A DNA stretch of 64,000 nt from Ectothiorhodospiraceae bacterium BW-2 (GCA_008375315.1 CP032507.1:248001-312000); one strand, 5' to 3'. Shown: positions 54,300 through 63,864, counted from the first letter of the stretch. Numbers and translations are program-made. The notes: generated from the sequence alone by a model not told the origin.

Positions 54300-54593
54300 T
54301 GGTCACAAATAAAATTCAGGCGCTTTTTTTGCGTTTTAATCCGTCAAGACAGACTTGCCCAACGGTTAGGCATTAGCCTGAGCTGTTAATTGCTCTCTCA
54401 AAAAATCCTTTAATAACCCATCTCGCTGTGCCGCACAGCGTGCCGCGAGCCCAATAGCGGCATACCGATTTGCGGGTTAAGCCAAAAAAAATAGCGCCGA
54501 CCAGCTAAAACACCCTTGTTAACAGGCCTCTTTTGCAACACAAACAGCTCTCAAACCGTAACTACTCAGGGGGGGTAAGATAGTAAAAAAAAT
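54300..54593. other. Intergenic region between higBA and IS66 remnant
   Basis: No gene. A copy of CGTAACTACTCAGGGG at 54558-54572 resembles the probable IS66 end at 54594-54610 and may mark an older terminus. Confidence 0.4.
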
Positions 54594-54602
54594 CGTAACT
54601 AT

Positions 54603-55376
54603 TCAGGGGTGAATTTCCATAAACTCTGGCCACTTTCCATTGTAGAGCAGTCGCAAAGCCTCAGCTGGGGATACCCCATTCTTCTGGCAGGTAGAGAGGT
54701 AGCTGCGAATTCTGGCAAACATCATAGCTCCCTCCTTTGAGCGGAAACATCCGTAACCTTACGCCACCATAGCGTGACGGCCTCGGAGCCGGCCTGATAG
54801 ACTTAGAGAGCGGCAAAATCCGGTCAATTTGTCGTAGTGGTTGAGCAGATAGCGGATCGCTTTGCCCAGCGGACTGTTTTCCTCGACATCGCCACTCTCA
54901 ATCTGCGCCTCGCCCCACTGTTTGAGCTGCGCCATCAGCGGCAGTGAGTGCTGCTGATGGTAAGCCAGCCGCTCTGCCGGGGTGTACTTCTCCTCCTTGC
55001 AGTGAGCATCGTGGTGCCACACCGGGTCGTAGAGCGCTAACACCCATGGGCCGTTATCCGGATGCAGCTCTGCCACATCCACAAACCCCCGCCTACAGTG
55101 GCTGTTGCAGAATGTATCGTGTCGCTGTGTTTCATCCAGCACCGTAGGCAGATTGCGACTGAGCGCATCGCACATGATAGTGGGTTTGGGTAACCCAGGA
55201 TGGCGCAGACGCAGAATCTCATCGATCAACTCTCCGGCATGGCCGATATCGGTCTGGTAGAGCACGATTTGTTGGCCACTCTCCAGTGTCGCGATTAAGC
55301 CGGAAGTGAAAGTACCGCTGCGGGGTTTAAGTTGACCGCTCCGTCTGTCAGGCTTCAGAATCGTGCCCTGATTCAA
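54603..55376 (-). pseudogene. IS66 transposase (TnpC), C-terminal half, decayed
   Basis: Recognised by SGTFTSGLIATLESGQQI, IMCDALSRNLP, AYHQQHSLPLMAQLKQW and SPLGKAIRYLLNHYDKL. TAA at 54759 interrupts the frame, after which the same frame continues with CFRSKEGAMMFARIRSYLSTC and ends at 54603. About 240 N-terminal residues are absent. Not functional. Confidence 0.8.
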
Positions 55377-55445
55377 AATCCGGTTGGGTGTGTCATCCAG
55401 ATGGCACTATTTTACCAAATTTGAGAGGAGTTGGCGTAGTTGTTG

Positions 55446-55453
55446 TGCCTTAA
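55446..55453. repeat. Target-site duplication of IS copy 2 (left)
   Basis: TGCCTTAA here and at 57150-57157, directly flanking the IS: an 8-bp duplication showing that it inserted into IS66 DNA. Confidence 0.9.
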
Positions 55454-57149
55454 CAGCAATTCAGAGTCACCGCCAAACCAGCATCACTACATAGCCTTGC
55501 TTTCTTGGCGACAATACCCCCCCTCTTCTCAACATTTCCTTGTTGAAAAGTCAACTATTTCAAATTGTACAGCGGTGTTGAGTGAGCTTGTCTCCAGTGT
55601 GTAATGAGGGTTATCCCGAATTTCGGAGCGGGGATCTCCATCGTCTTTTAATTGATGAGTCGAATCTGGCAGGGGCGCCCGGTGAGTTGGGCTAATTTCG
55701 TTACCGACAGTTTTCGTTCAGTCATAACGGCAATCATCTTTCCCCAGATGCGCTTTAAGGTCATCTTCCCCTGCATAACACTTTGAAATGTCTTGCTAAA
55801 TACCAGTAACTGATTGATGATGTGAGCTATTTGCAAGCACTGGTAGTAATTCTTGGTCGCCAGATAACTCACCCGTGAAAATTTGTGCTCTAATGCATAT
55901 CCATGATTTTTTTGGGTATTAAAGCCTTCGTTCTCTATTTTCCAGCGTAAGCGTCCGGTACGGCTCAATTCCGGTGCCGTATTCCAGTTGATGGGATAGG
56001 AGCTAATGTGAACGAACCGATTTTCAATTATCTGCCCCTCTTTGTCGGTGGTTGTCTCTATGCATTCCAGCCAGTGTAGTTTCACGCCATGATAGTCAAT
56101 ATCGTTAATCCATGTATAGTTTTGCTCAATGACATTATCCTGTTGCCGTAGAATGATTTTTCGTTGATTGCCGGATGTTAACTGGCACAAGGATTTAACC
56201 TCTTCCCAAACAGATGGCAGATTGCCATCCTTGAAGGTGACTATCCAGCCCCAACCATACTCTGAGCAAATTTCGAAGAATCCCTGATAAGGATAGAGTC
56301 CATCGGCAACCAGACAGATGGGTAGACGCGGAAACGCCGATTTCAACTTTTTTGCTAGGCGTTTGAATGCCTTACGCTCACAATCCTGTTTGTCATAGTT
56401 GCCCTCTTCGGGGTTTTCCAGCCACTCTGTGGCAATGGAGATGGCGAAGCCGTTAGCGGTAATCAGTTTGGCCTCTAAAACCATGTTATGCCAGCTACTT
56501 TTACCGCTGCTGTAGTCTTTGTGCAGCGCCTGTTCATGGGGACACTCTGTAAAACTATGAATCCCGCTCGCATCCACCGCAATGACAAACCATTCACCAA
56601 ACAGCCGTTGATTGTGGAATATCTTCTTTTTCAACAGCGCCCTAACCATGGATTGAGTCAGTTTTTGCAGTTGATCCTCCGTGAGTTGTCGCATGACATT
56701 ATCGACGGTATCCATATGAGGTAGCGGCATTTTGAACAACCGCTGGTAGTTTTTGCGAAAGCGTTTCTCTTCGCGCAGATTATTCATTTCATTACGAGAA
56801 CCGGCTTTAAAGAGAAACATGGCAATGCAGGCCGTAATAAGAGCCGCCAAATCATAATTAGTAGATGTCCGGCACTCATCCAGCTCTCTCATCTGCTCAA
56901 AGAGAGCAGGAAAGAAGTGTGTGATGGTCAGGTGGAGTTGATAGACGACATCTTTGCGCTGTAATTTACGTTTATTCCGATTCTTTTTTTAGACCGGACG
57001 GATTGGTTCGAAGCTGATTTTCGTGCAGTTGACATGCGGTTACCTCTCAAAATTGGAGATATATGGGCTATTTTTGCTGGAAAAAATAATTTTTTTGCCA
57101 ATGTAAGTTTATGAAGTTAGTCGGTTATGGAGCTGCCCCTGAATTGCTG
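55454..57149 (-). mobile_element. IS element copy 2 (1696 bp, IS4-like DDE)
   Basis: Reverse orientation of the element at 51927-53622, equal length, same CAGCAATTCAG ends, flanked by an 8-bp duplication. It sits inside the IS66 remnant. Confidence 0.92.
55648..56892 (-). CDS. IS4-superfamily-like DDE transposase (copy 2)
   Basis: 414 residues, identical to the transposase at 52184-53428, including all probable catalytic residues (VDASGIHSF, VADGLYPY, WKIENEGFN). Two identical intact copies about 3.5 kb apart in inverted orientation can recombine to invert the higB segment between them. Confidence 0.8.
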   Translation of the reverse strand: MRELDECRTSTNYDLAALITACIAMFLFKAGSRNEMNNLREEKRFRKNYQRLFKMPLPHMDTVDNVMRQLTEDQLQKLTQSMVRALLKKKIFHNQRLFGEWFVIAVDASGIHSFTECPHEQALHKDYSSGKSSWHNMVLEAKLITANGFAISIATEWLENPEEGNYDKQDCERKAFKRLAKKLKSAFPRLPICLVADGLYPYQGFFEICSEYGWGWIVTFKDGNLPSVWEEVKSLCQLTSGNQRKIILRQQDNVIEQNYTWINDIDYHGVKLHWLECIETTTDKEGQIIENRFVHISSYPINWNTAPELSRTGRLRWKIENEGFNTQKNHGYALEHKFSRVSYLATKNYYQCLQIAHIINQLLVFSKTFQSVMQGKMTLKRIWGKMIAVMTERKLSVTKLAQLTGRPCQIRLIN

Positions 57150-57163
57150 TGCCTTAATCGCAC

Positions 57164-57385
57164 TTATCGGCTCTGCTGGGCGAGGCAACCCCGATATTTG
57201 CCTTTGGAGAGGCGCTTGGTCATCAGCCAGTAGCCATTGTTCTCATAGACTAGCAGGCGAATCATCGTTTTGGAGCGGTTAATAAAGGCAAACACGGTGC
57301 CCGAGCGCGGCTGTTGGCCGAGTTGGTGTTGGCACATCGCGACAAAGCCGTCGATGCCACCGACAGTCAGCCATCTCTCATCCAT
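57164..57385 (-). CDS. tnpB: IS66 accessory protein TnpB (Orf2-like)
   Basis: A 73-residue frame from ATG 57385 (MDERWLTVGGIDGFVAMCQHQL) with RSGTVFAFINRSKTMIRLLVYENNGYWLMTKRL, the TnpB/Orf2 core of IS66 elements. Family members are about 110-120 residues, so the N-terminal part is short and the C-terminus (RGCLAQQSR) is altered. It serves only IS66 transposition and is useless without tnpC. Confidence 0.7.
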   Translation of the reverse strand: MDERWLTVGGIDGFVAMCQHQLGQQPRSGTVFAFINRSKTMIRLLVYENNGYWLMTKRLSKGKYRGCLAQQSR

Positions 57386-57595
57386 AACCTTCGTTCTTAA
57401 AAGTAACCCCCATAAATGACATTGGCGGATTACCAATATGTGGTCACTGGCCCCCGTGCCACGCGCATTGGTGGTTCGGCAGGGGGAGTGGGGCTACTGC
57501 TCGGTAGCGGCAAAGCGGAAGTTAGATGTAGGGCTTGAACAGTCAGTGTAGCCCTCCCCCACCAGGTGGGAGAGGGTGATGTAGGCCTTGTTGAG

Positions 57596-58870
57596 TTAAC
57601 CAAACATATCGGTAGTGATATTTTTAAACCAGCCGTGAGCAAATTGAGCCTCGCGCGCTCTAAGGCGAGGATCAGCTTGAGGAGGCGAGAGTCCACCGGC
57701 CCCCTTAATGGCTTCAATTCGACCCTCGTGTAGCTGATAAACGGCTGCAACTGAAATACCATAATCGGGGGTAATTAAGCTGTAACAGGTGTTGACATAG
57801 GAGGGTTCCGGCAACTCAACGCCTTGTAACTGCGCAACAATGGCTGCCGCACAGACCTTTCCTTGTGAATTAGCCGCATAACCCGATTTAGGCATAGCAC
57901 CCGCAATCGCCGCATCGCCAATCACATAGATATTCGGGTGACGAGTCGATTCAAAACTGCGTTGATCCACAGGGCACCAACCACTTTGATCGGTCAGATC
58001 GGCCTTAACCGCTAAAGGAGCCGCTTTTTGTGCCGGAATAATATTAATCACATCCCCTCGGTAGTTATCAAATTCACCCACAAGTTGGTGATCATCAAGA
58101 CTTAGCGCCTCTATTTTCCCCCCCGCAGCGCCGCCGACCCACTCAATCATGTCGCCATAGAAACGGCTCCAACCTGCGGTAAATAGCCCCTGTTTAGAGA
58201 AGGCATCTTTATGATCTAAAATTAAAATTTTAGATTTTGGTTTATGGTGTTTAAGGTAGTGGGCAATCTGCGCCGCCCTTTCGTAAGGCCCGGGCGGGCA
58301 ACGAAAAGGGTTAGGGGGAGCACTAATTAGCACCGTACCGCCATCACGCATCGCTAATAGCTGCTTTCGCAATAGCTCCGTTTGTGCTCCAGCTTTCCAC
58401 GCATGGGGGTAGGTGGTTGCGGCGATCTCGGCACTATATCCCTCTATCATCTCCCAACGGTAATCGACACCAGGTGAGACAATAAGCCTATCGTAACGGT
58501 AGTGCCGTCCCTCTAAGCCATGAACTAGCTGCTTAACAGGATCGATACCAATCACCTCATCCTGCATAATATGAATACCGTGAGAGGAGAGACCGCGATA
58601 GTTAAAGGTGAGCGAATCGAGTGTACGCTCGCCACTTAATACTTCGTTACTCAGTGGGCAGGAGCGATAAGAGGCCTCCTTCTCAATAAGCAAGACATCG
58701 AGCGATGGATCGAGCTTTTTAAGATATTTTGCGGCAATGGTACCGCCATATCCCCCCCCAATAACCACAATTTTGGCACTAGAGGGGGAAGCGGCATAGC
58801 TTTTAGCCGTTGCTAACAGCGGCAGCGTTGCGCCGATCTTAATAAAATCTCTGCGATTAAGTTGACTCAT
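57596..58870 (-). CDS. fccB: Flavocytochrome c sulfide dehydrogenase, flavoprotein subunit
   Basis: FccB oxidises sulfide in the periplasm with covalently bound FAD and passes electrons to the cytochrome subunit. The 424-residue precursor has a Tat signal (NRRDFIKIGA), the FAD-binding IVVIGGGYGGTIAAKYL, and cysteines at 191 (FRCPPGPYERA) and 362 (YVNTCYSLI) that match the redox-active disulfide of FccB after removal of the signal. PNIYVIGDAAI is the second FAD contact. It lies 12 bases after fccA. SoxF is a close relative; the adjacent diheme cytochrome favours FccB. Confidence 0.9.
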   Translation of the reverse strand: MSQLNRRDFIKIGATLPLLATAKSYAASPSSAKIVVIGGGYGGTIAAKYLKKLDPSLDVLLIEKEASYRSCPLSNEVLSGERTLDSLTFNYRGLSSHGIHIMQDEVIGIDPVKQLVHGLEGRHYRYDRLIVSPGVDYRWEMIEGYSAEIAATTYPHAWKAGAQTELLRKQLLAMRDGGTVLISAPPNPFRCPPGPYERAAQIAHYLKHHKPKSKILILDHKDAFSKQGLFTAGWSRFYGDMIEWVGGAAGGKIEALSLDDHQLVGEFDNYRGDVINIIPAQKAAPLAVKADLTDQSGWCPVDQRSFESTRHPNIYVIGDAAIAGAMPKSGYAANSQGKVCAAAIVAQLQGVELPEPSYVNTCYSLITPDYGISVAAVYQLHEGRIEAIKGAGGLSPPQADPRLRAREAQFAHGWFKNITTDMFG

Positions 58871-58882
58871 CGTAGGCTGCTC

Positions 58883-59479
58883 CTATTTTTGACTGGCGTA
58901 GAAATGGCTGATAGCGCGAAGCTGATCAGAACTGAGCTGCTCGACACGCTGTAGCATTTTAGCCGGATGGCTACCATGGTAGCCGCCGCCTTGCTGCATA
59001 TCGGTCAATTGATCAAAGAGATAGTCGTGCCATTGACCGGCCAATCTAGGGGTATCTCGCTGCTGCGAACGCCCCTCATCTTGATGGCAAGAGGCGCAGA
59101 GCTGCTGATGTAACTCACTCCCCGTCTCACTGAGACTCCCCTCCTCGATTTGAGCCGCCTGCTGCCAAGGTTTAGCGGCAAAATAGGCTGCCATCGCTTT
59201 TAACTCATTGTCGCTATACCCCCTAGCAATACGACCCATAATCGTTGAGGGACGAACATCGTTTTGATAGTTAACCATCGCCTGATAGAGATAGCGGCTA
59301 TTTAACCCCGCTAATGAGGGCATGTGGCCGCCGGCACTATACCCATCGGTACCGTGACAGCCAGCACAGGTATTAGCTAACATAGCCGCTGAGCGTGGTG
59401 TCGCCGCAGAACTGTAGGGGGCGACCACGATCCCGCCAAATAGAACTAAAGTGGTCAGTAGTCGGAATTTAGAGCTCAT
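58883..59479 (-). CDS. fccA: Flavocytochrome c sulfide dehydrogenase, diheme cytochrome subunit
   Basis: A 198-residue periplasmic cytochrome with a signal peptide ending YSSAA and two c-type heme sites, CAGCHG (about residue 38) and CASCHQ (about 132). Each half is a cytochrome c4-like fold with its own later Met ligand candidate (GHMPSLAG, HPAKMLQR). It accepts electrons from FccB. The start overlaps the upstream TPR gene as ATGA. fccA-fccB order and size match the two-subunit enzyme; a cytochrome c4 is the alternative. Confidence 0.88.
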   Translation of the reverse strand: MSSKFRLLTTLVLFGGIVVAPYSSAATPRSAAMLANTCAGCHGTDGYSAGGHMPSLAGLNSRYLYQAMVNYQNDVRPSTIMGRIARGYSDNELKAMAAYFAAKPWQQAAQIEEGSLSETGSELHQQLCASCHQDEGRSQQRDTPRLAGQWHDYLFDQLTDMQQGGGYHGSHPAKMLQRVEQLSSDQLRAISHFYASQK

Positions 59480-59820
59480 AACTTATCCTCACGCCCATTT
59501 AGCCAAATCATCAATTTATCAATCTCCTCACTATGGTGCGGTTTTCGCTCTCTTGCCTCATCTAGTGCGGCGCGAGCTAAGGGGTATTGGCCTAGATGGA
59601 GATAAGCGATAGCCATACCAATAAAAGCGCGACCGGGCTCTTCGCCTTGACGGATCGCACTCTGATAGCTCTGCACTGCCTGTTGATAGTGTTGGTTTAA
59701 AAGCTGCTGATTCGCCTGCTCTGTTAGCGGCACAGAGGCCGCACTCGCTAACAGCTGCCCTGTATAGAGCATAAGCCCAGCGAAGGCGATTCTTAGAGTG
59801 GAACAGTATCTATTTCGCAT
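59476..59820 (-). CDS. Exported TPR-repeat protein
   Basis: A 114-residue protein with a signal peptide (ending GQLLASA) and about two TPR units (LNQHYQQAVQSYQSAIRQGE, GRAFIGMAIAYLHLGQYPLARAALDEA). TPR proteins beside cytochrome genes often help assembly. It is translationally coupled to fccA by a four-base overlap and follows the octaheme gene by 89 bases, so it is part of the operon. The precise role is unknown. Confidence 0.75.
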   Translation of the reverse strand: MRNRYCSTLRIAFAGLMLYTGQLLASAASVPLTEQANQQLLNQHYQQAVQSYQSAIRQGEEPGRAFIGMAIAYLHLGQYPLARAALDEARERKPHHSEEIDKLMIWLNGREDKL

Positions 59821-59909
59821 CGATATTTTTCTCCTATGAGGTAACCCTCTCTGCTATCAATAGGCTCGTCATTGAGCTCAATAGCAGAGAGGTAGCGGTG
59901 AATAAGCGC

Positions 59910-61388
59910 CTATTTAAGCGCGCCCTTACCGTAACGCGCTTCAAACCCTTTGCGTACAGTATCGAGCTGCTCTTTGCTCATGCCGTTAAAGTACCAGTCG
60001 TGCCCTTCATGGGAACCAAAGTACTTAGCTAGCAGCTCATCGGCGCGTTGTGTGTTGCCATCTTTATGCATCACCACCTCTTTTAACTCTGGAATGAACT
60101 TCATATAGGTGTGTTTCGCAACATCGTAGATACCGTGCCACCAAGCGTAGTCGGGGCCGCTCATGGAGGCGCCATGGCGAGCGCGACGACCTTCGTGGTG
60201 CCAAATCTCCCACCAAGTCCACTCAATCGCATCGTCGAATGGACCAGAGGTAATATATCCCTCCTGTTTAAGAACCCCCATAATCGCCGCAATCGGTTTA
60301 GCAAACTTCTCATTGTAGAGATCAACCAGATCATCGAACTGCTTGTAGTGCCCCTCAATAACACTGCCACTATGGCAGGCACTACAGACGCTCTTCATCT
60401 TGTTGCGTCTATCTTGCCATGTCAGAACCTCAATCACTCGCGATCCTTTAGCCATGTCACCGACTTGAGGTATCTCTGCCCCCTCTTTAACATCAAACTC
60501 ATCGCCATTTTCAAGCCGAACTAGGTTGAGTTTATGCGAAATCGGCGGGCGTAGTGTCCACGAGATGCGCTCTCCGACATTGTGAGTCTTTCCCTCTTCA
60601 CCACCGGCGCTCATGTGACAAGTTGCACAAGTCGGTGCGGCAACATAGTCGATACCTGCAACCCACTTATCCGATTTAAGATTCATCTCATCGATACTAG
60701 CGCGGTAGATAATGCCATGCTTCGATTCGTTATAGACCTCGATTTGGGGGTGGTCGGGACCCACATGACACTTTCCGCAAGTATCAGGAGTTCTCGCCTG
60801 TGCTTTAGAGAAGCCGTGACGGCCATGACAGGCGGTGCAGGAGCCTTTGGAGCCATCAGGGTTGATACGGCCAATACCGGTATTTGGCCAGCTTCCCGGA
60901 AGCGGCTTACCATCCTCCCCTATTTCGACTACCCCGCCATGACACTGCCGACAGCCGGCATTAACCGCAGCCGGACCGCCCACAACCTCACCGAGCAGGT
61001 TATCGAGCGAGGCTAAAATCTCTCCCGCTTTGGAGTGGTGCGATCCATCCATCTCCTCAAATTCGGTCGTGTGGCAGCTAGAGCAATCTTTAGGGGTGAC
61101 AATAATTGAGATAAGCTCCCCCTCATGCATAAAGCCATCACTATCCTCGGCCTTAGCTTGGTGACAGTCGAGGCAGTTCACCCCACTCTGGCCATGCTGA
61201 CTATCGTTCCACTGCTTGGTCAATCCGGGGGTTTCACTCAAGTGGCACTCGACACAGGCGATCCCTTTAGGATTGCCCCAGTCGCTGCCTATCGCTCCCG
61301 CCGGACGAGCCGCATAGCTTTGACTCACCATCAAGAGCGAAAAAAGCGTAAAAAATAGCCATTTTAGGCAAAAAATAGACAGTCTCAT
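59910..61388 (-). CDS. Octaheme cytochrome c, hydroxylamine-oxidoreductase-like
   Basis: A 492-residue periplasmic multiheme protein with a signal peptide ending QSYA and eight CxxCH sites: CVECH, CLDCH, CSSCH, CRQCH, CTACH, CGKCH, CATCH and CSACH. The stretch HVGPDHPQIEVYNESKHGI and the spacing fit the HAO family. Members oxidise hydroxylamine or, in the epsilon-type, reduce nitrite. Whether the crosslinking tyrosine of oxidative HAO is present cannot be judged without alignment. It heads the operon with fccA and fccB and is preceded by an FNR-type box. A link between nitrogen and sulfur metabolism is inferred. Confidence 0.85.
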   Translation of the reverse strand: MRLSIFCLKWLFFTLFSLLMVSQSYAARPAGAIGSDWGNPKGIACVECHLSETPGLTKQWNDSQHGQSGVNCLDCHQAKAEDSDGFMHEGELISIIVTPKDCSSCHTTEFEEMDGSHHSKAGEILASLDNLLGEVVGGPAAVNAGCRQCHGGVVEIGEDGKPLPGSWPNTGIGRINPDGSKGSCTACHGRHGFSKAQARTPDTCGKCHVGPDHPQIEVYNESKHGIIYRASIDEMNLKSDKWVAGIDYVAAPTCATCHMSAGGEEGKTHNVGERISWTLRPPISHKLNLVRLENGDEFDVKEGAEIPQVGDMAKGSRVIEVLTWQDRRNKMKSVCSACHSGSVIEGHYKQFDDLVDLYNEKFAKPIAAIMGVLKQEGYITSGPFDDAIEWTWWEIWHHEGRRARHGASMSGPDYAWWHGIYDVAKHTYMKFIPELKEVVMHKDGNTQRADELLAKYFGSHEGHDWYFNGMSKEQLDTVRKGFEARYGKGALK

Positions 61389-61470
61389 CGATTAGTTCTC
61401 CTATCGGTGGTTATCAAAGGTAAAACAGTGAGTGGCTTTAAAAATATTTCCCACACTCATAGAGGGAGAT

Positions 61471-61476
61471 TTTATA
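61471..61476 (-). promoter_or_regulatory. Probable -10 element of the octaheme-fcc operon
   Basis: TATAAA on the minus strand, centred 29 bases from the middle of the FNR-type box. That spacing is close to what a class II activator at -41 with a standard -10 would give. Confidence 0.5.
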
Positions 61477-61495
61477 GCGTGCGCCAAGAGTGTTC

Positions 61496-61509
61496 TTGAT
61501 ATAGATCAA
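61496..61509. promoter_or_regulatory. FNR/DNR-type binding site
   Basis: TTGATATAGATCAA is a perfect match to the TTGAT-N4-ATCAA consensus of FNR/DNR/ANR regulators. It lies between the divergent octaheme operon (start 61388) and the Crp/Fnr gene (start 61582), so it may serve both. The neighbouring regulator is the obvious candidate protein. Confidence 0.85.
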
Positions 61510-61581
61510 TTTTATTAACCGATTTTTAGGCGAAAATGGGGACAATTAGGGGGATCAACGGCGGATGGAGCGACTAAAATT

Positions 61582-62262
61582 ATGACAATTCCTAATCGGA
61601 TACTCTTCAGACATCACGAATTATTTAAATTTTTGGATGAAAAACAGCTACAAAAAATCGAAACCTGTGCCAAAAAAAGAGTTTTTAGACGGGGTGAGTA
61701 CCTCTTCTTTCAGGAGGATGAGGCGAAACACTTCTACTTAGTCTGCCAAGGTTGCGTATCGCTCAATTTTCGGGCCGATAATGGTGAGGAGCGGGTGATT
61801 GAGCTAGTCTCAGCTGGGGGAACTTTTGCCGAAGCATTAATGTTTTTGCAGGCATCTTACTATCCAGTCTCGGCTAAAGCGGAGAAGGATACTGAAATTA
61901 TTCAATTTAACTCAGACACTTACAGAAAAACAATTACGAAATCAAGCGAGTGTTGTTTAAAGATGTTAGGCCATCTGAGTCGTCGCATACATCAACTCTT
62001 AATTGAAGCAAATGAATACACGATGTTAACCTCGCGCCAAAGATTTATCAGCTATCTTATCGAACTCCAGCAACAGCAGCAAAACTTAACCATTCACCTC
62101 CCCGCTTCACGCCAAACCATCGCCTCACACCTATATATGAAACCCGAGACACTATCGCGTACCATGCTGCAGCTTAATCGAGATGGGCTGATTGAATGCA
62201 ACCAACAATATTTAAAAATCATTGACTTACATAAACTTCAGCAGGCAAAAATAGTGGTATAG
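61582..62262 (+). CDS. Crp/Fnr-family transcriptional regulator, DNR-like
   Basis: A 226-residue regulator with an N-terminal cyclic-nucleotide-like sensor fold (RGEYLFFQEDEAKHFYLVCQGCVSL), a long dimerisation helix, and a C-terminal helix-turn-helix (LPASRQTIASHLYMKPETLSRTM). The N-terminal cysteine cluster of oxygen-sensing FNR is absent, so a heme or NO-responsive DNR/NnrR-type role fits better. The recognition helix keeps E-x-x-S-R, which reads TTGAT half-sites, matching the box at 61496-61509. It probably activates the octaheme-fcc operon. Confidence 0.85.
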   Translation: MTIPNRILFRHHELFKFLDEKQLQKIETCAKKRVFRRGEYLFFQEDEAKHFYLVCQGCVSLNFRADNGEERVIELVSAGGTFAEALMFLQASYYPVSAKAEKDTEIIQFNSDTYRKTITKSSECCLKMLGHLSRRIHQLLIEANEYTMLTSRQRFISYLIELQQQQQNLTIHLPASRQTIASHLYMKPETLSRTMLQLNRDGLIECNQQYLKIIDLHKLQQAKIVV

Positions 62263-62368
62263 CTCCTGTTAAGATGCTTGACACAACCGCCCCCTCAGGC
62301 CAAAATCGCCACAGCATAGACACCTTCTAAACCACGACCCATCGTAGATAGCTACTGTAAAATTGACC

Positions 62369-63328
62369 ATGATTCAAGTCCAACCAGACGACTTTAACCC
62401 AGGTGAGCTGATCGCCCAGCTACACCAGAGCCGCCCCAACATCGGCGCCGTGACCTCATTTCTCGGCTTAGTACGCGACATGGCCGAACAACCATTGACC
62501 GGTTTTACCCTCGAACACTACCCCGGTATGACCGAAAAGAGGCTACAGGCCATCGAAAATGAGGCGCGATTACGCTGGAATATAGAGGAGGTGCTAGTCG
62601 TTCACCGTTATGGCGAGCTAAAACCGGCTGACAGAATTGTGCTGGTCGCCGTCGCCTCAGCCCACCGATGTGAGGCCTTTGCCGCCTGTGAATTTATTAT
62701 AGACTACCTCAAAACTCAGGCACCGTTTTGGAAAAAAGAGTCCACCGCTGCTAAGTCACACTGGGTAGAGGCCAAGCAGAGCGATGAGAGGGCCGCGACA
62801 AGATGGCAGACTAAGCGCAATGAGTTCAACCTACCGCTGCTGGCCATTAGTGGCGAGAGCGGCGTCGGTAAAACCACCCTACTAGAGCGACTGATTCCCA
62901 CATTACAGCACAGCGGGGTTCGGGTTGGCGTCATAAAACATAGCCACCACCATTTTGAGATTGATCAACCGGGTAAAGATAGCTACCGGCTGCGCCAAGC
63001 CGGAGCTAAACAGGTAATTTTGGCCGCAGATCATAAACTCGCGATGATGTTAGAGCCGCACGAAGCGCTAACCCTATCCCAATTGCCGCACCATTTTCAT
63101 CAGCAAGAGCTCGATCTTATTCTAGTCGAAGGTTTTAAGCAGGAGACGATACCCAAAATCTGGCTGCTACGAGAGCCCTATCTGCCCGATCCGCTCCAAC
63201 CTGATCCAAACTGCATCGCTATCGCCACTGATCGCCCCGATCTTGATACTCAAGGCTTACCCCGACTCGACCTTAATCAGATCGATCAAGTCGCCCACTT
63301 TATTCAGCAACAGATAGGCACCGTATGA
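62369..63328 (+). CDS. MoaE-MobB fusion: molybdopterin synthase large subunit joined to GTP-binding MobB
   Basis: A 319-residue two-domain protein. Residues 1-about 145 are MoaE ([15 protein letters not shown], then [43 protein letters not shown] and the active-site FWKKE), which inserts sulfur into precursor Z together with MoaD. Residues about 155-319 are MobB ([49 protein letters not shown]), a GTPase aiding guanylylation of the cofactor. The two are usually separate genes. ATG 62369 is used; a TTG two codons upstream is possible. It overlaps moaC by four bases. Confidence 0.9.
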   Translation: MIQVQPDDFNPGELIAQLHQSRPNIGAVTSFLGLVRDMAEQPLTGFTLEHYPGMTEKRLQAIENEARLRWNIEEVLVVHRYGELKPADRIVLVAVASAHRCEAFAACEFIIDYLKTQAPFWKKESTAAKSHWVEAKQSDERAATRWQTKRNEFNLPLLAISGESGVGKTTLLERLIPTLQHSGVRVGVIKHSHHHFEIDQPGKDSYRLRQAGAKQVILAADHKLAMMLEPHEALTLSQLPHHFHQQELDLILVEGFKQETIPKIWLLREPYLPDPLQPDPNCIAIATDRPDLDTQGLPRLDLNQIDQVAHFIQQQIGTV

Positions 63329-63810
63329 CCCCCCCCTTTTTTTTGAGTCACTTTAACGCCGCCGGTGAAGCGCACATGGTTGATGTCTCTAACAAAGCCG
63401 CCACCGATAGACGCGCCGTCGCAGCCGGTACCATCTTTATGCAGCCACCAACCCTACAACTCATTATCGAGCAGGGACATAAAAAGGGTGATGTGCTCGG
63501 CACCGCCCGCCTAGCGGGCATTATGGGGGCGAAAAAGTGTGCTGATCTGATTCCGCTCTGCCATCCACTCCCTTTAACCCACCTCGCAATTGAGCTCACC
63601 CCGAATCGAGAACGCCATGCAGTAGAGTGCACCGCTACCGCGGCTACCAACGGTCAAACCGGTGTCGAGATGGAGGCGCTTACCGCCGTACAGATTACCC
63701 TGCTGACCATCTACGATATGTGTAAGGCGGTCGATAAAGGGATGGTAATGGGGGAGATCCGACTTATGGAAAAGTTGGGCGGTAAGTCTGGACAGTGGCA
63801 GCGGCCATAG
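63325..63810 (+). CDS. moaC: Cyclic pyranopterin monophosphate synthase accessory protein MoaC
   Basis: MoaC converts 3',8-cH2GTP to cyclic pyranopterin monophosphate in molybdenum cofactor synthesis. The 161-residue protein shows [18 protein letters not shown], the catalytic [40 protein letters not shown] and [12 protein letters not shown], all standard. The start overlaps the fusion gene as ATGA, giving a moaE/mobB-moaC operon. Molybdoenzymes such as nitrate reductase would use the cofactor; none is in the window. Confidence 0.95.
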   Translation: MTPPFFLSHFNAAGEAHMVDVSNKAATDRRAVAAGTIFMQPPTLQLIIEQGHKKGDVLGTARLAGIMGAKKCADLIPLCHPLPLTHLAIELTPNRERHAVECTATAATNGQTGVEMEALTAVQITLLTIYDMCKAVDKGMVMGEIRLMEKLGGKSGQWQRP

Positions 63811-63864
63811 AACGATTCATCATGCTTACGATCTCTATTCCTCGCTGTGAGGAGGCTGACAAAT

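Larger units (their letters stand above)
54594..57385 (-). mobile_element. IS66-family element remnant, interrupted by IS copy 2
   Basis: Outer end CGTAACTATTCAGGGG at 54594-54609. It contains a degenerate tnpC and an intact-looking tnpB on the minus strand, separated by the second copy of the 1696-bp IS. The outer end on the tnpB side was not found and may lie beyond 57385. The first half of tnpC is missing even when the inserted IS is removed. Confidence 0.7.
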
